From Sulfurimonas sp. UBA2011 (GTDB taxonomy: Bacteria; Campylobacterota; Campylobacteria; Campylobacterales; Sulfurimonadaceae): a DNA stretch of 64,000 nt. The DNA lies in the NCBI GenBank assembly GCA_002335055.1, contig DDCH01000004.1, positions 266,731-330,730 of the forward strand. Reading direction: 5' to 3'. Shown in pieces: positions 1-9,315 of the stretch (the first letter of the stretch is position 1; every line of letters begins with the position of its first letter). A model generated the notes under the pieces. That model was not told where the DNA came from. It saw only the letters and a program-made list of their open reading frames with translations, and searched no databases. Both the position numbers and the translations under genes were made by a program.

Positions 1-119
1 CCTAATTTGGTGTATACAAAAATTTTCTGTTGCTTTTTTAATAGTTGTTAACATTTACGAAGCCTTTAAATTATTCTAATAGATTATACTTTAACAAAAC
101 ACAAAGCAAAATAAAATGG

Positions 120-125
120 TATAAT
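120..125 (+). promoter_or_regulatory. -10 promoter box for the TauE-uvrA operon
   Basis: TATAAT lies 24 nt before the ATG at 149. The region upstream is T-rich with no clear -35 box, as is usual for sigma70 promoters of Campylobacterota. A Shine-Dalgarno-like taggtga sits at 139-145. Bases 1-119 show nothing else I can name. Confidence 0.6.
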
Positions 126-148
126 TCCCGAAAAAATATAGGTGATAT

Positions 149-880
149 ATGCTTGAACTAAGCTTTATAGGGATTATTGTCGGTATTCTATCTGGTTTTT
201 TTGGTATTGGTGGTGGCACTGTTCTTATACCACTCCTACTGCTTTTAGGTTATGAGATAAAAGTAGCCATTGGTATTTCAGTAATACAGATGGCTTTTAG
301 TTCTGTTTATGGATCTTATCTTAACAACAAAAAAGGTAGTTTAGATATATCAATGGTTTTGTATATTGGTATAGGTGGTTTTATCGGAGCACTTTTTAGT
401 GGAGTACTTACAGCTGTATTTAGTGCGAGAACTTTAGAGTTTATATTTTTAGCTTTTGCTATTTTTGCACTGCTGAGACTTTTTTTAAAAACGCAAGAGC
501 ATCAAGAGCAAAAAGAGGTACATAAACTTTTACTACTTCTTATAGGTTTTTTACTTGGTGCTTTGAGTATGACTATCGGAGTAGGTGGAAGTATTATTCT
601 TATTCCAGTTTTAGTTGGGTTTTTACATGTGCCTCTTAAGAAGGCAGTTTCAGCAGGACTCTTTTTTGTTATGTTCTCCTCAGTGTCTGGTTTAATTGCC
701 CACTCTATAGAAGAGCATGTAGATTATGAGAGTGGAATTATCATTGGTATGGCCTCTTTAGTGGGGGTTTATGCAGGTATACATTTAAAAGATACTGTAG
801 GTGTTAAACTACAAAAAAATCTATTAGTAATATTTTACATGCTTGTGGTAGCATATTTAATACAGAGAATATTTATATAA
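149..880 (+). CDS. Sulfite exporter TauE/SafE family membrane protein
   Basis: This is an integral inner-membrane protein of 243 aa, the usual length of the TauE/SafE (DUF81) family of putative anion or organosulfur exporters. The sequence is almost entirely hydrophobic segments. Two related glycine-rich repeats are visible, FFGIGGGTVLIPLL near residues 18-31 and TIGVGGSIILIPVL near 142-155, which reflects the internal duplication typical of the family. The substrate cannot be told from sequence; sulfite or sulfonate is only the family label. uvrA starts 18 nt after the stop, so the two are probably co-transcribed from the promoter at 120, although their functions are unrelated. Confidence 0.85.
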   Translation: MLELSFIGIIVGILSGFFGIGGGTVLIPLLLLLGYEIKVAIGISVIQMAFSSVYGSYLNNKKGSLDISMVLYIGIGGFIGALFSGVLTAVFSARTLEFIFLAFAIFALLRLFLKTQEHQEQKEVHKLLLLLIGFLLGALSMTIGVGGSIILIPVLVGFLHVPLKKAVSAGLFFVMFSSVSGLIAHSIEEHVDYESGIIIGMASLVGVYAGIHLKDTVGVKLQKNLLVIFYMLVVAYLIQRIFI

Positions 881-898
881 GTTTATAGGATAAATGAT

Positions 899-3727
899 TT
901 GAAAAAACAAGATAGTATAGTTATAACGGGTGCAAGAGAAAATAATTTAAAAAATATTAATTTAACGATTCCAAAAAACCAGTTAGTTGTAATGACAGGT
1001 ATAAGTGGTAGCGGAAAATCTACACTTGCGTTTGACACTCTTTATGCTGAAGGACAACGTCGTTATATGGAGTCTCTCTCCTCATATGCTAGACAGTTTT
1101 TAGATCGTGTTGGAAAGCCTGATGTAGATAAGATAGAGGGTCTTACACCAGCTATCGCGATAGACCAAAAAACTACAAGTAAAAATCCACGTTCAACTGT
1201 TGGAACTATCACAGAAATATATGACTACTTTAGACTTCTTTATGCCCGTGTTGGGATACAGCACTGTCATAAATGTCATAAGGTTATTTCACAAATGTCA
1301 GCTGCCGATATCATTGGTGAAGTGCATAAACTCCCACAAAATGCAAAACTAGTACTCTTAGCTCCACTAGTACGTGAGAAAAAAGGTTCATATGCAGATA
1401 TGCTTGAATCACTTGTTCATAAAGGGTATGTTAGAGCTATGATTGATGGTGTAATGGTTCGTCTTGATGAAGAGATAGAACTAAGTAAGACAAAAAAACA
1501 TACTATTAAAGTTGTAGTTGACCGTGTTGTTGTGAAACCTGAGAACATAGAAAGAATCGCTGCTGATGTTGAAAAAGCACTTAAAGAGTCTTATGGTGAG
1601 TTAGAGATAGATATCTTAAACCACGAAGAACTTGACTGTAAAGCACATATGCATTACTCAGAACATAATGCTTGTTTTGATTGTAAGATAAGTTTTGATC
1701 CACTCGAACCACTCTCTTTCTCGTTTAACTCTCCTAAGGGTGCCTGTTCTGAATGTGATGGTTTGGGTCTGCGTTATGCTTTAGACCAAGAGAAGATAAT
1801 TGACCAAGATTTAAGTATAGAAAAGGGTGCTGTTAAAATTGTATATGGTTTTAATAAGGGTTATTATTTTACATTTTTAAAAGGCTTCTGTGCTCATAAT
1901 GGCATAGATATTACTGTGCCATATTCATCACTTGAGGAGTATCAGAAAAAGGCTATTTTACATGGAAATATTGATGAAGTTACTTTTCTTTGGAAAAAGC
2001 ATGAAGTAAAACGCCTCTTTCCCGGAATCATTCGTATTGCCTACGATATGTTCAAAGATGAAAAAGAACTTCAAGACTACATGAGTGAAAAGATATGTAA
2101 TATTTGTGACTCAAATCGTTTAAAACTCGAGAGTTTAGCTGTTAGAGTTGCAAACAAAGGTATATCGGAACTTCTTAAAATGCCTATTGCAAAAACTTAT
2201 GAGTGGTTTGCAAATGAGGAACACTTTGCAGGTATGAATGCACAAGATGCACAGATATCTGCTCCTATACTTAATGAAATTCGTGAGCGTTTATACTTTT
2301 TGTTTGATGTTGGCTTAGGCTACCTTACTTTAGGTCGAGATGCTCGAACTATCTCTGGTGGAGAAGCTCAACGTATACGAATAGCATCTCAAATCGGTTC
2401 TGGTTTAACAGGTGTTTTATATGTACTTGATGAACCAAGTATTGGGCTACATGAACGTGATACTCAAAAGCTTATAAGAACACTGCGTTCGCTACAAGAA
2501 AAGGGAAACAGTGTAATAGTTGTAGAACATGATAAAGAGACCATTGAAAATGCAGACTTTATTATCGATATTGGTGAGGGTGCTGGTAAGTTTGGTGGAA
2601 ATGTTGTTTTCGCTGGAACACTAGATGAGCTTAAAAAGGCTAAAACTCTTACTGCTGATTATCTTTATGGTCGTAAAAAGATAGAGTATTTTTATAGGCG
2701 TAAACAAGATAAATATATAGAGATAAAAAATGTTACTGTTAATAATATTGTAGATTTAAGTGTAAAAATTCCACTGAACAACTTTGTATGTATCACGGGT
2801 GTAAGTGGAAGTGGTAAAAGTTCTCTTATGTTGCAAACACTGCTTCCAACTGCACGTGAGCTTTTAAACCATGCAAGGAAGGTAAATAAGGTTGCGGGTG
2901 TTGAGATAACAGGATTAGAACATGTAGATAAGGTTATTTACCTTGACCAAAGTCCAATAGGGCGAACACCTCGTTCAAACCCTGCAACATACACAGGGGT
3001 AATGGATGAAATCCGTAACTTGTTTTCTCAAACAAAAGAGTCACAGATAAGAGGCTACACAACATCACGTTTTTCTTTTAATGTTAAAGGTGGACGTTGT
3101 GAGAAGTGTCAAGGAGAAGGACAGATAAAGATAGAGATGCACTTCCTTCCAGACATTTTAGTCAAATGTGATGCTTGTTATGGAACTCGTTATAACCAGC
3201 AGACATTAGAAGTATTTTACAAGGGTAAAACCATATCTGATGTTTTAAACATGTCAGTGGATGAAGCATATGAGTTTTTTGCTCCAATTCCTAAGATAAA
3301 TTTGAAGATGAAAACACTTGTAGATGTTGGTTTAGGTTACATCACCTTAGGTCAGAATGCAGTAACACTTTCAGGTGGTGAAGCACAGAGAATTAAACTA
3401 AGTAAAGAGTTAAGTCGTAAAGATACTGGTAAAACACTTTATATCTTAGATGAACCTACAACAGGACTCCATTTCGCAGATGTAGATAGACTTACTAATG
3501 TTCTGCATAAGTTTGTTGAGTTAGGTAACTCAATGCTTATCATCGAGCATAATTTAGACATGATTAAAAATGCTGATTATGTCATAGATATGGGTCCTGA
3601 AGGTGGTTCTGGTGGTGGACTTATCATCGCGGAAGGTTCTCCTGAGAAACTAGCAGAAGAACATGAAAAAACAGGTTCTTTTACAGGAGAATATCTTAAA
3701 AAAGAGTTAGCTTTACATAATAACTAG
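899..3727 (+). CDS. uvrA: UvrABC excinuclease subunit A
   Basis: UvrA is the damage-sensing ATPase of nucleotide excision repair, which loads UvrB onto lesions. The protein has 942 aa, full length for the family. Two ABC modules are present: Walker A GISGSGKST at residues 34-42 and GVSGSGKSS in the second half, each with its own ISGGEAQR or LSGGEAQR signature and DEPS/DEPT Walker B region. Zinc-binding CxxC pairs occur in both halves (CFDC and CSEC; CEKC and CDAC). The start is TTG at 899; the ATG at 894 is in another frame and ends after two codons. A weak ribosome site (taggat) lies about 8 nt upstream. Confidence 0.98.
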   Translation: MKKQDSIVITGARENNLKNINLTIPKNQLVVMTGISGSGKSTLAFDTLYAEGQRRYMESLSSYARQFLDRVGKPDVDKIEGLTPAIAIDQKTTSKNPRSTVGTITEIYDYFRLLYARVGIQHCHKCHKVISQMSAADIIGEVHKLPQNAKLVLLAPLVREKKGSYADMLESLVHKGYVRAMIDGVMVRLDEEIELSKTKKHTIKVVVDRVVVKPENIERIAADVEKALKESYGELEIDILNHEELDCKAHMHYSEHNACFDCKISFDPLEPLSFSFNSPKGACSECDGLGLRYALDQEKIIDQDLSIEKGAVKIVYGFNKGYYFTFLKGFCAHNGIDITVPYSSLEEYQKKAILHGNIDEVTFLWKKHEVKRLFPGIIRIAYDMFKDEKELQDYMSEKICNICDSNRLKLESLAVRVANKGISELLKMPIAKTYEWFANEEHFAGMNAQDAQISAPILNEIRERLYFLFDVGLGYLTLGRDARTISGGEAQRIRIASQIGSGLTGVLYVLDEPSIGLHERDTQKLIRTLRSLQEKGNSVIVVEHDKETIENADFIIDIGEGAGKFGGNVVFAGTLDELKKAKTLTADYLYGRKKIEYFYRRKQDKYIEIKNVTVNNIVDLSVKIPLNNFVCITGVSGSGKSSLMLQTLLPTARELLNHARKVNKVAGVEITGLEHVDKVIYLDQSPIGRTPRSNPATYTGVMDEIRNLFSQTKESQIRGYTTSRFSFNVKGGRCEKCQGEGQIKIEMHFLPDILVKCDACYGTRYNQQTLEVFYKGKTISDVLNMSVDEAYEFFAPIPKINLKMKTLVDVGLGYITLGQNAVTLSGGEAQRIKLSKELSRKDTGKTLYILDEPTTGLHFADVDRLTNVLHKFVELGNSMLIIEHNLDMIKNADYVIDMGPEGGSGGGLIIAEGSPEKLAEEHEKTGSFTGEYLKKELALHNN

Positions 3728-3931
3728 TATAAACTTTATGAGAGAGATAAGTATTAGGAACTGTTAGTTTAATCCTATTTTCACTAATACAAGGGTATGC
3801 AATAGGTTTGTTAGTGTAATTTTCATAGGAATTATTAGAAAAAATAGAGTTATTTTATCTTGAGACTATTACTAGTATGATGTAAGAGTATAGTACAAAA
3901 ATAAAACGACCTAAAAACCTCTAAAATATAG

Positions 3932-3937
3932 TATAAT
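3932..3937 (+). promoter_or_regulatory. -10 promoter box for ppaC
   Basis: TATAAT in an AT-rich context, 24 nt upstream of the ppaC ATG. An AAAGG ribosome site follows at about 3951. The rest of the 234-bp gap after uvrA (3728-3931) has no recognisable gene or hairpin. Confidence 0.6.
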
Positions 3938-3961
3938 TTCAAAAAATCTTAAAGGCTATAT

Positions 3962-4885
3962 ATGTCAGTTTATGTTTTTGGACACAGAAATCCTGATAGT
4001 GACTCTATTGTAGGCGCTATTGCAGTATCATACTTAAAAAATCAATTAGAAAATGAAGAATATATTGCTTGTCGTCAAGGTGATATATCTGATGAAACAG
4101 CATTTATTTTAGATCACTTTAACGGTGTTCTTCCTATCCTTAAAACATCAGTAGCTGGTGAGAAAGTTTACCTTGTTGACTCAACAGACAAAGTGCACTT
4201 TCAAGATGACATAGATGAAGCTACTATTCTTGGTATCATAGACCACCATAAACTAGGTGATATTATGACATCCACTCCTTTAGAGTGCTGGATACGTCCT
4301 ATTGGGTGCTCAAACACTGTTGTTAAAGAAGTGTATGATGCTTTAGGTGTAACTATTCCTAAAGATATCGCCGGTATGATGATGATGGCTATTTTAAGTG
4401 ATACTGTTATCTTTAAATCCCCTACATGCACAAAAGCAGATACAAAAGCTGTAAAAGAACTTGCAATAATTGCAGGGATAGAAAAGTATAAAGAACTTGC
4501 TATGGAGATGTTTATTGTTAAGTCGGCAACTAAAGGTGCAAGTGCTAGAGACCTTAACACAAAAGACTACAAACCTTTTGTTATGAATGGAGAAAAAGTA
4601 GGTGTAAACCAGTTAGAAATGATAGACATCTCAGCACTTGATGATAGAATAGATGAGATTTATGCAGATATGGTAAAAATGAAAGCAGAAGAGGGTCTAC
4701 ATACTATGATCGTTTTACTTACTGACATTATGAAAGAGGGTTCTCAACTTTATTGTGTGAGTGATGATGCTAGTAAAATAGAAGCTGCATTTGATAAAAA
4801 ACTAGTTAATAACCAAATGTGGTTAGAGGGTGTCCTTAGTCGTAAAAAACAAGTTATCCCTTTCGTGCAACCCCAATTTAACTAA
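3962..4885 (+). CDS. ppaC: Manganese-dependent inorganic pyrophosphatase (family II)
   Basis: Hydrolyses pyrophosphate to phosphate in the cytoplasm, pulling biosynthetic reactions forward. It belongs to the DHH phosphoesterase family II, normally about 307-310 aa; this one has 307. The N-terminal DHH domain shows the metal ligands H8, D12 and D14 in GHRNPDSDS and the DHH motif at residues 94-96. The C-terminal DHHA2 domain ends with the substrate-binding SRKKQ motif at 293-297. The gene has its own promoter. Its last 63 bases overlap the 3' end of the convergent batD gene. Confidence 0.96.
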   Translation: MSVYVFGHRNPDSDSIVGAIAVSYLKNQLENEEYIACRQGDISDETAFILDHFNGVLPILKTSVAGEKVYLVDSTDKVHFQDDIDEATILGIIDHHKLGDIMTSTPLECWIRPIGCSNTVVKEVYDALGVTIPKDIAGMMMMAILSDTVIFKSPTCTKADTKAVKELAIIAGIEKYKELAMEMFIVKSATKGASARDLNTKDYKPFVMNGEKVGVNQLEMIDISALDDRIDEIYADMVKMKAEEGLHTMIVLLTDIMKEGSQLYCVSDDASKIEAAFDKKLVNNQMWLEGVLSRKKQVIPFVQPQFN

Positions 4886-5953
4886 TCTTTTTATAATCTC
4901 TGTTTTTATAGTTTTGAAGTTGAGTGCATTCTCACCTTCAAGCTGATAAATTAAACTATCCAAGTCCTTATCTCTTCGTAAATAAACAACAATAACTTTA
5001 TATAATTCATTTCTTTTAAGAGAAGACTTTAGTAGTGATATAAATGGTAGTCTTTTTTTTCTTTTTTTTCTTCTTAATACTTTATATAGAGACAAAAGTA
5101 CAAGGATAGATATGGCCCCCAAGAAAAAGAAAATATACTTGTCATAATTGTTTAAACCTTGTGTCTGCTTTTGCACATAATCATCTATACTAATTTGTAT
5201 GAGAGAGGTACTACTCTTTTTCACAAGGTTTTCCTCTTTGTCAAAATAGTGTAGTTCAAGTGAGGGAATAATAAAGGGTGTGTCCGAAATAATTTCATAG
5301 ACTTTAGTTTGAAGGTGTTGACGTTTACTTTTAGTTGAATAGATTAAGTAAATAGTTGCATTTTGTATATTTAGCTCTATAGCATCTAAGTTTTGAATAT
5401 TTCCATCTCCATTGAGAGAAATACTAAGTGTAAGAAGTTCTCCCCTTTTAACATGGCTCTTATCTACTGTAGCTGTGAGTGTATAGTTCCCTATGGCAGA
5501 TATATTATCTGGAAGTTTTTTCACCTCTAGTTTGATTGGATTAGCTCTAACGGAGAACCTTTTTGTATATTTACTTCTATTATCAAAGTTCTTATAATTA
5601 GCATCGATTATTTGAGTTTCTACATATAAGTTAGAAAGGGAGAAGTTCCCTTCATGTTGGGCTAAAAGCGAGTAGTTAACCTCTTCAACTGTATAAACAT
5701 TCGTATCAGTATAATCTTTAGAATATAACTCCTTTACTGTGATACCTGAGAACTCAGGCTCAACTATTGCATAGTCTTCTACATCTTTATATTTATAGAT
5801 GAGTTTTAATTGTACTGTCTCACCAAGGAGTATACTTGTGTCTGAGAGTTGTGCCTCTAAAGTATAACCCTTTGGTGTACTGATAATTTGAGATGCATAC
5901 AAAAAAGATGAAAAAATTGATAATAAAAGTAGGGTACTAATCTTGTAAAACAT
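4823..5953 (-). CDS. batD: BatD-like aerotolerance protein
   Basis: BatD is an exported, membrane-anchored protein of the Bacteroides-type aerotolerance (Bat) operon; its biochemical role is unknown. The 376-aa product has a signal peptide (residues 1-20, ending LYAS), a beta-rich periplasmic region, one membrane helix at about 270-290 followed by a basic RRKKRKKR stretch, and a short cytoplasmic tail. The start overlaps the end of the vWA-TPR gene by 17 nt, so the two are translationally linked. The last 21 codons are encoded opposite the end of ppaC, which is unusual and may mean the original stop was lost. The reading frame is intact although the genes upstream in the operon are broken. 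Confidence 0.8.
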   Translation of the reverse strand: MFYKISTLLLLSIFSSFLYASQIISTPKGYTLEAQLSDTSILLGETVQLKLIYKYKDVEDYAIVEPEFSGITVKELYSKDYTDTNVYTVEEVNYSLLAQHEGNFSLSNLYVETQIIDANYKNFDNRSKYTKRFSVRANPIKLEVKKLPDNISAIGNYTLTATVDKSHVKRGELLTLSISLNGDGNIQNLDAIELNIQNATIYLIYSTKSKRQHLQTKVYEIISDTPFIIPSLELHYFDKEENLVKKSSTSLIQISIDDYVQKQTQGLNNYDKYIFFFLGAISILVLLSLYKVLRRKKRKKRLPFISLLKSSLKRNELYKVIVVYLRRDKDLDSLIYQLEGENALNFKTIKTEIIKRLVKLGLHERDNLFFTTKDTL

Positions 5954-7412
5954 TATTGCTTCTCCTGTGTATAGTAAGCTTATGTAAAAATATAATTGGT
6001 TTTTGTTTTTTTATTGTTTTGAGTATTTTTTCCTCTTCACTTAAAACAATTTTATTGAGGGTGACAATATAGTCAGAATTGACAGTCTCAAGTGGTTCTT
6101 TTTTATTTATAGATATCCTCTGTGGAAGTTTATAGTTATCTTCTTTAGAGCGTTTTTGTTTTGATAATATGTCAACAATTTGTGCTAAATTCTCTTGTGT
6201 TTGTATGTTTTGGACGAGTTTAAGTGACTTCTTATAATACTTTTTTGCTAGAGATAGTTTGTGTAGTTTTGCATAAGCATTTGCAATATTATAATAAATC
6301 TTCGCATTAAAAATATCATCTGTGCCAAGAGAATGTACATAGTTTTTAATAGCTTTATCAAAGAGTCCAAGTTTGTACTGTGTATTTGCCGTGTTGTAGA
6401 GTACTTCCTGCGTTTGTGAGAGCTTTTTGTAGGATAGCAAGGCATTTGTATAGTCTTGGTCCTTCAATGAGCTCTTCGCATCTGCTAGGTGATAAAAATC
6501 TAAAAGAGCTGCTTCTATTTGTGTAGTAGAAGTAAGATGAATAAGAGAAGCTATGAGGTTGAGGCTTTTATGCTTGAACTCCAAACGATAAGAATAGATA
6601 AAAAGAAGTAAGAAAAGAGCTAGTAATAAGGGAAAATAAAACAACTCAACTTGATTCTTAGTTTCTCTATTTTGTTCTGTCTGTCTTACTTCTTGAAGAT
6701 TTTTTAAAATAGTATTTATATCCTTAGAAGAGTAGGTGAGAGACAGAGAATCTTTTGTAAAACTAAGGAGAGTGACATTTAACTTAGACTCTTTGATGTA
6801 AAGAGACTCTTCTTTAAAATTTTCTAAACTTCCAATATCACTAAGAATAAGAAAGTTTTTCGTTTTATACTCTTTTAACATGAGTGTTGCCCCTTCTAAT
6901 GCTGCAAAAAGATTTGTCTTATCTTCAATAACCTTTGTATAGTCTATACTCTGCGAGATAAAAAGAACTGAGCTTTTATCTTCGCTAAGAGGGTGGGCAA
7001 GATAAGCATTATTGGCAAAGAGAAGTAGACCTACTCTTAGGTTTGTGTCTGATTTCATAAGGGTATCTATTTTTGAGAGTGCGAATGCAAGTCTACTAGG
7101 ATAAAGATTATCTTTTAACATAGACTTAGAAATATCTAGTGCTATTACAAGTGGTATACTCTTTCGTTTATGAGTAAGTGAGTTGTGATTCCAAATAGGT
7201 TGTACTAAAGAAAAAACGAATAAAATAGCAACAAGTAAAAAAAGTTTATACTTTAAAGCACTGTTTACAATCTGTGTATTTACACTAATAATTTTTAATA
7301 TAGCTGGAGAAAAAACTGAGTCTAGTGTCTGCCTTTTTGAACGAAGTGAGTAGATAAATAAGAGAAGTGGAAAAATTAATAATAAGAGAAAAAAAGGATG
7401 ATTAAAATACAT
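5937..7412 (-). CDS. BatB/BatC-type fusion: vWA domain plus TPR repeats
   Basis: The 491-aa membrane protein joins two Bat functions. The N-terminus has two membrane helices (about 7-22 and 56-73), then a von Willebrand A domain with the metal-binding MIDAS motif DISKS at residues 93-97, and a third helix near 255-273. The C-terminal half contains tetratricopeptide repeats at about 300-400. In other bacteria batB (vWA) and batC (TPR) are often separate; here they are one protein. The family is linked to oxidative-stress tolerance and to MoxR chaperone systems. The ATG overlaps the batA stop in a TAATG. The frame is open and the MIDAS motif is intact, unlike the genes before it. Confidence 0.82.
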   Translation of the reverse strand: MYFNHPFFLLLLIFPLLLFIYSLRSKRQTLDSVFSPAILKIISVNTQIVNSALKYKLFLLVAILFVFSLVQPIWNHNSLTHKRKSIPLVIALDISKSMLKDNLYPSRLAFALSKIDTLMKSDTNLRVGLLLFANNAYLAHPLSEDKSSVLFISQSIDYTKVIEDKTNLFAALEGATLMLKEYKTKNFLILSDIGSLENFKEESLYIKESKLNVTLLSFTKDSLSLTYSSKDINTILKNLQEVRQTEQNRETKNQVELFYFPLLLALFLLLFIYSYRLEFKHKSLNLIASLIHLTSTTQIEAALLDFYHLADAKSSLKDQDYTNALLSYKKLSQTQEVLYNTANTQYKLGLFDKAIKNYVHSLGTDDIFNAKIYYNIANAYAKLHKLSLAKKYYKKSLKLVQNIQTQENLAQIVDILSKQKRSKEDNYKLPQRISINKKEPLETVNSDYIVTLNKIVLSEEEKILKTIKKQKPIIFLHKLTIHRRSNNVLQD

Positions 7413-8137
7413 TATATTTTCTCACTATTTCTAGACTTATAGGCTATGAGCAAAGCAAAGAATAGACTTAACACAAGTGGATAAAAGTAAAAGTACTCTA
7501 TAACCTTGATAGTTGAGAGCTTATGAGTACTTAATTCTAATGAACTAATCTCTTTATACACTTCATTTAAATTTTTTTTATTATTGGCTATAAAACTTTT
7601 TGCATTAGTTTTACTAGAGATAAGTTGCAGTAAATTATTATTACTCTCACCTATAGCGATTGTATAGACTTTTATATGATGTTTTTGTAGTAGTGTAAGT
7701 ACTATCTCTAGTGGAAGTTTACTTGCTGTATCATCACCATCGCTCAGAAGAATGATGAGTTTTGAAGAGCTAAGAGAATACTGAAGAAGTGAGGTAGCTG
7801 TTGCAAGTGAGTCTATAAGTGCGGTACTTCTACCAACAAGACCTATACTAATGTTTTGTAGAGTACTTAGAGGCGAAGTATTATCATAAGAGAGAGGTGA
7901 GACTATAGCACTTGTATCTCCAAAAATCACCATGGATATTCTGTCTTTTGTGCGCTTTTTTATAAAGTCACTTGCAACATCTTGTACAACACTCCAACGA
8001 GATTGATTGTAGTCAAATTCATTAAAACCGTTTAAACTCATAGATCCACTAGTGTCTAGACTCAGAACTATGTCTAATGAGTGTTGTGTATCATCTGGTA
8101 TTTGTTTAATAAGAGTTGGACTTGCTAGAGAAATCAA
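7412..8137 (-). CDS. batA: BatA-like vWA protein, probably missing its N-terminus
   Basis: The 241-aa frame contains a von Willebrand A domain with MIDAS motif DTSGS at residues 28-32, a conserved LSDGDD further on, and a C-terminal membrane helix (about 215-233). BatA proteins normally begin with an EYP-type hydrophobic segment and two membrane helices, about 60-70 residues before the MIDAS motif. The best start here is a TTG at 8137 with no good ribosome site. The same frame continues upstream without ATG through a hydrophobic stretch (NTILKYSILITLLISLASP) into the wreck of the DUF58 gene. I infer a deletion that removed the end of DUF58 and the start of batA, so this product may not be made or may lack its first helix. 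Confidence 0.65.
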   Translation of the reverse strand: MISLASPTLIKQIPDDTQHSLDIVLSLDTSGSMSLNGFNEFDYNQSRWSVVQDVASDFIKKRTKDRISMVIFGDTSAIVSPLSYDNTSPLSTLQNISIGLVGRSTALIDSLATATSLLQYSLSSSKLIILLSDGDDTASKLPLEIVLTLLQKHHIKVYTIAIGESNNNLLQLISSKTNAKSFIANNKKNLNEVYKEISSLELSTHKLSTIKVIEYFYFYPLVLSLFFALLIAYKSRNSEKI

Positions 8138-8199
8138 AAGAGTTATAAGTATAGAGTACTTTAGTATTGTATTTGGAATTGTAGTCTTACTTGTTAATG

Positions 8200-8799
8200 C
8201 TAACTTTGTAATGATATTTTGAATATAATAAGCACCACCTCGTGTTTGTGTGCTAAAGATCCTATTTCTAGCCTATGCGTATCTAATAAATCACCGACAA
8301 AAAAAAATGAGTGATCGCTTTTGCAGTATTTTATAAAAAGATCTAGTGAGGTTTTCGTAGTTGACACTTTGCCCAAGCAGGAGTGTATCGTTTATCTTCT
8401 CTAACATTTCACGAACACTAAAGATATGCTTACTCTTTTGTGTATATTTTGATTATAGATATAACTCTCATATGAATCTTGCTGTTTAACACATGAAAAA
8501 GTAAGAAGAGCTATAGTCTCTTTTAGGACATCAAATTTTAGCTTTTGTGTTCCAAAATTTAGTGAAGTGTTTAGTATGGGTACAATGACAATATTGAGCT
8601 CTTTTTGATCTATAAAAACTTTTACATGTGCTTTATTCATCTTTGAACTGATAATCCAGTCAATATGCTTGATATCATTACCACTTGTATACTCTCGCAA
8701 CTCTATAAAGTCAGAACTAAGGCCTTTGAAAAAAGTACTGTTTTCTCCAATACTAGAGCTAAAAACATTCTTTTGAGCCTTAAACATAAACCTATCAAG
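8200..8799 (-). pseudogene. DUF58 family gene, broken by deletion and two frameshifts
   Basis: DUF58 proteins accompany MoxR ATPases and vWA proteins. Residues such as LREYTSGNDIKHIDW and HVKVFIDQKEL are typical of the family's conserved core. The first readable piece (8401-8787) runs in the same frame as the end of moxR and lacks the family's start. It ends in a frameshift near 8430: continuing in another frame gives KHIFSVREMLEKINDTLL. A second shift lies at a run of nine A/T bases at 8299-8307, after which VGDLLDTHRLEIGSL is readable, ending at a stop at 8200. The usual last 50-80 residues are missing. The gene cannot make a normal product. Confidence 0.85.
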
Positions 8800-9276
8800 T
8801 TATGCTTCAGGAAGTGAGTATGCTCCTTCTTGTTCTATAGGGTTTTGTGTAGCAAGCACTAAAAATGGTTTATCTATCTTAAAACTTTCATCTCCGATAG
8901 TCACTTGGTTTTCTTGTATAACTTCGAGTAGAGCAGACTGAACTTTAGCAGGTGCGCGGTTAATCTCATCTGCTAAAAGGAGATTTGTAAAAACTGGACC
9001 GTGTTTGATTTTAAAATTACCACTTTTTACATCATATATCTCAGCACCTATGATATCAGAAGGGAGTAGGTCTGGTGTAAACTGTACTCGTTTAAAGTTT
9101 AGGTTAAGTGCTTGTGAGAGTGCATTAACGGCTGTTGTTTTTGCTAAACCTGGAACACCTTCAAGAAGTATGTGTCCATCTGTAAAAAGACCGATGAGAA
9201 GAGCATCAACCATATCACTATGGCCGATAACTTGCTTTGCTATCTCAAGTTTTAAAAGGGAGAGTTTATTTTTCAT
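8800..9276 (-). pseudogene. moxR: MoxR family AAA ATPase, truncated by a nonsense codon and deletion
   Basis: MoxR ATPases act as chaperones that insert metal or assemble partner proteins with vWA domains. The 158-residue remnant has the Walker A motif (EGVPGLAKTT), Walker B (LLADEIN) and sensor 1 (LATQNP), so the start is genuine, but MoxR is normally about 310-330 aa. The family motif LPEAQLDRFMF is read here as LPEA, stop, LDRFMF: the glutamine codon CAA has become TAA at 8800-8802. Two codons after that motif the sequence passes directly into the DUF58 gene, so the C-terminal lid domain has been deleted. A product would lack half the ATPase module. Confidence 0.9.
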
Positions 9277-9315
9277 ATTGTTAAGGGTATCTTATTAGTG
9301 TAAAGTTTATATAAA

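Noticed and set aside
3728..3931. Possible small RNA in the uvrA-ppaC gap
   Set aside because: No promoter-terminator pair or stable hairpin could be found by eye.
4201..4560. Minus-strand 119-codon frame inside ppaC
   Set aside because: Antisense shadow; composition follows the codon pattern of ppaC.
8299..8307. Poly-T frameshift in DUF58 as programmed slippage
   Set aside because: The gene also has a large deletion, a second frameshift and lost ends, so slippage could not restore a product.
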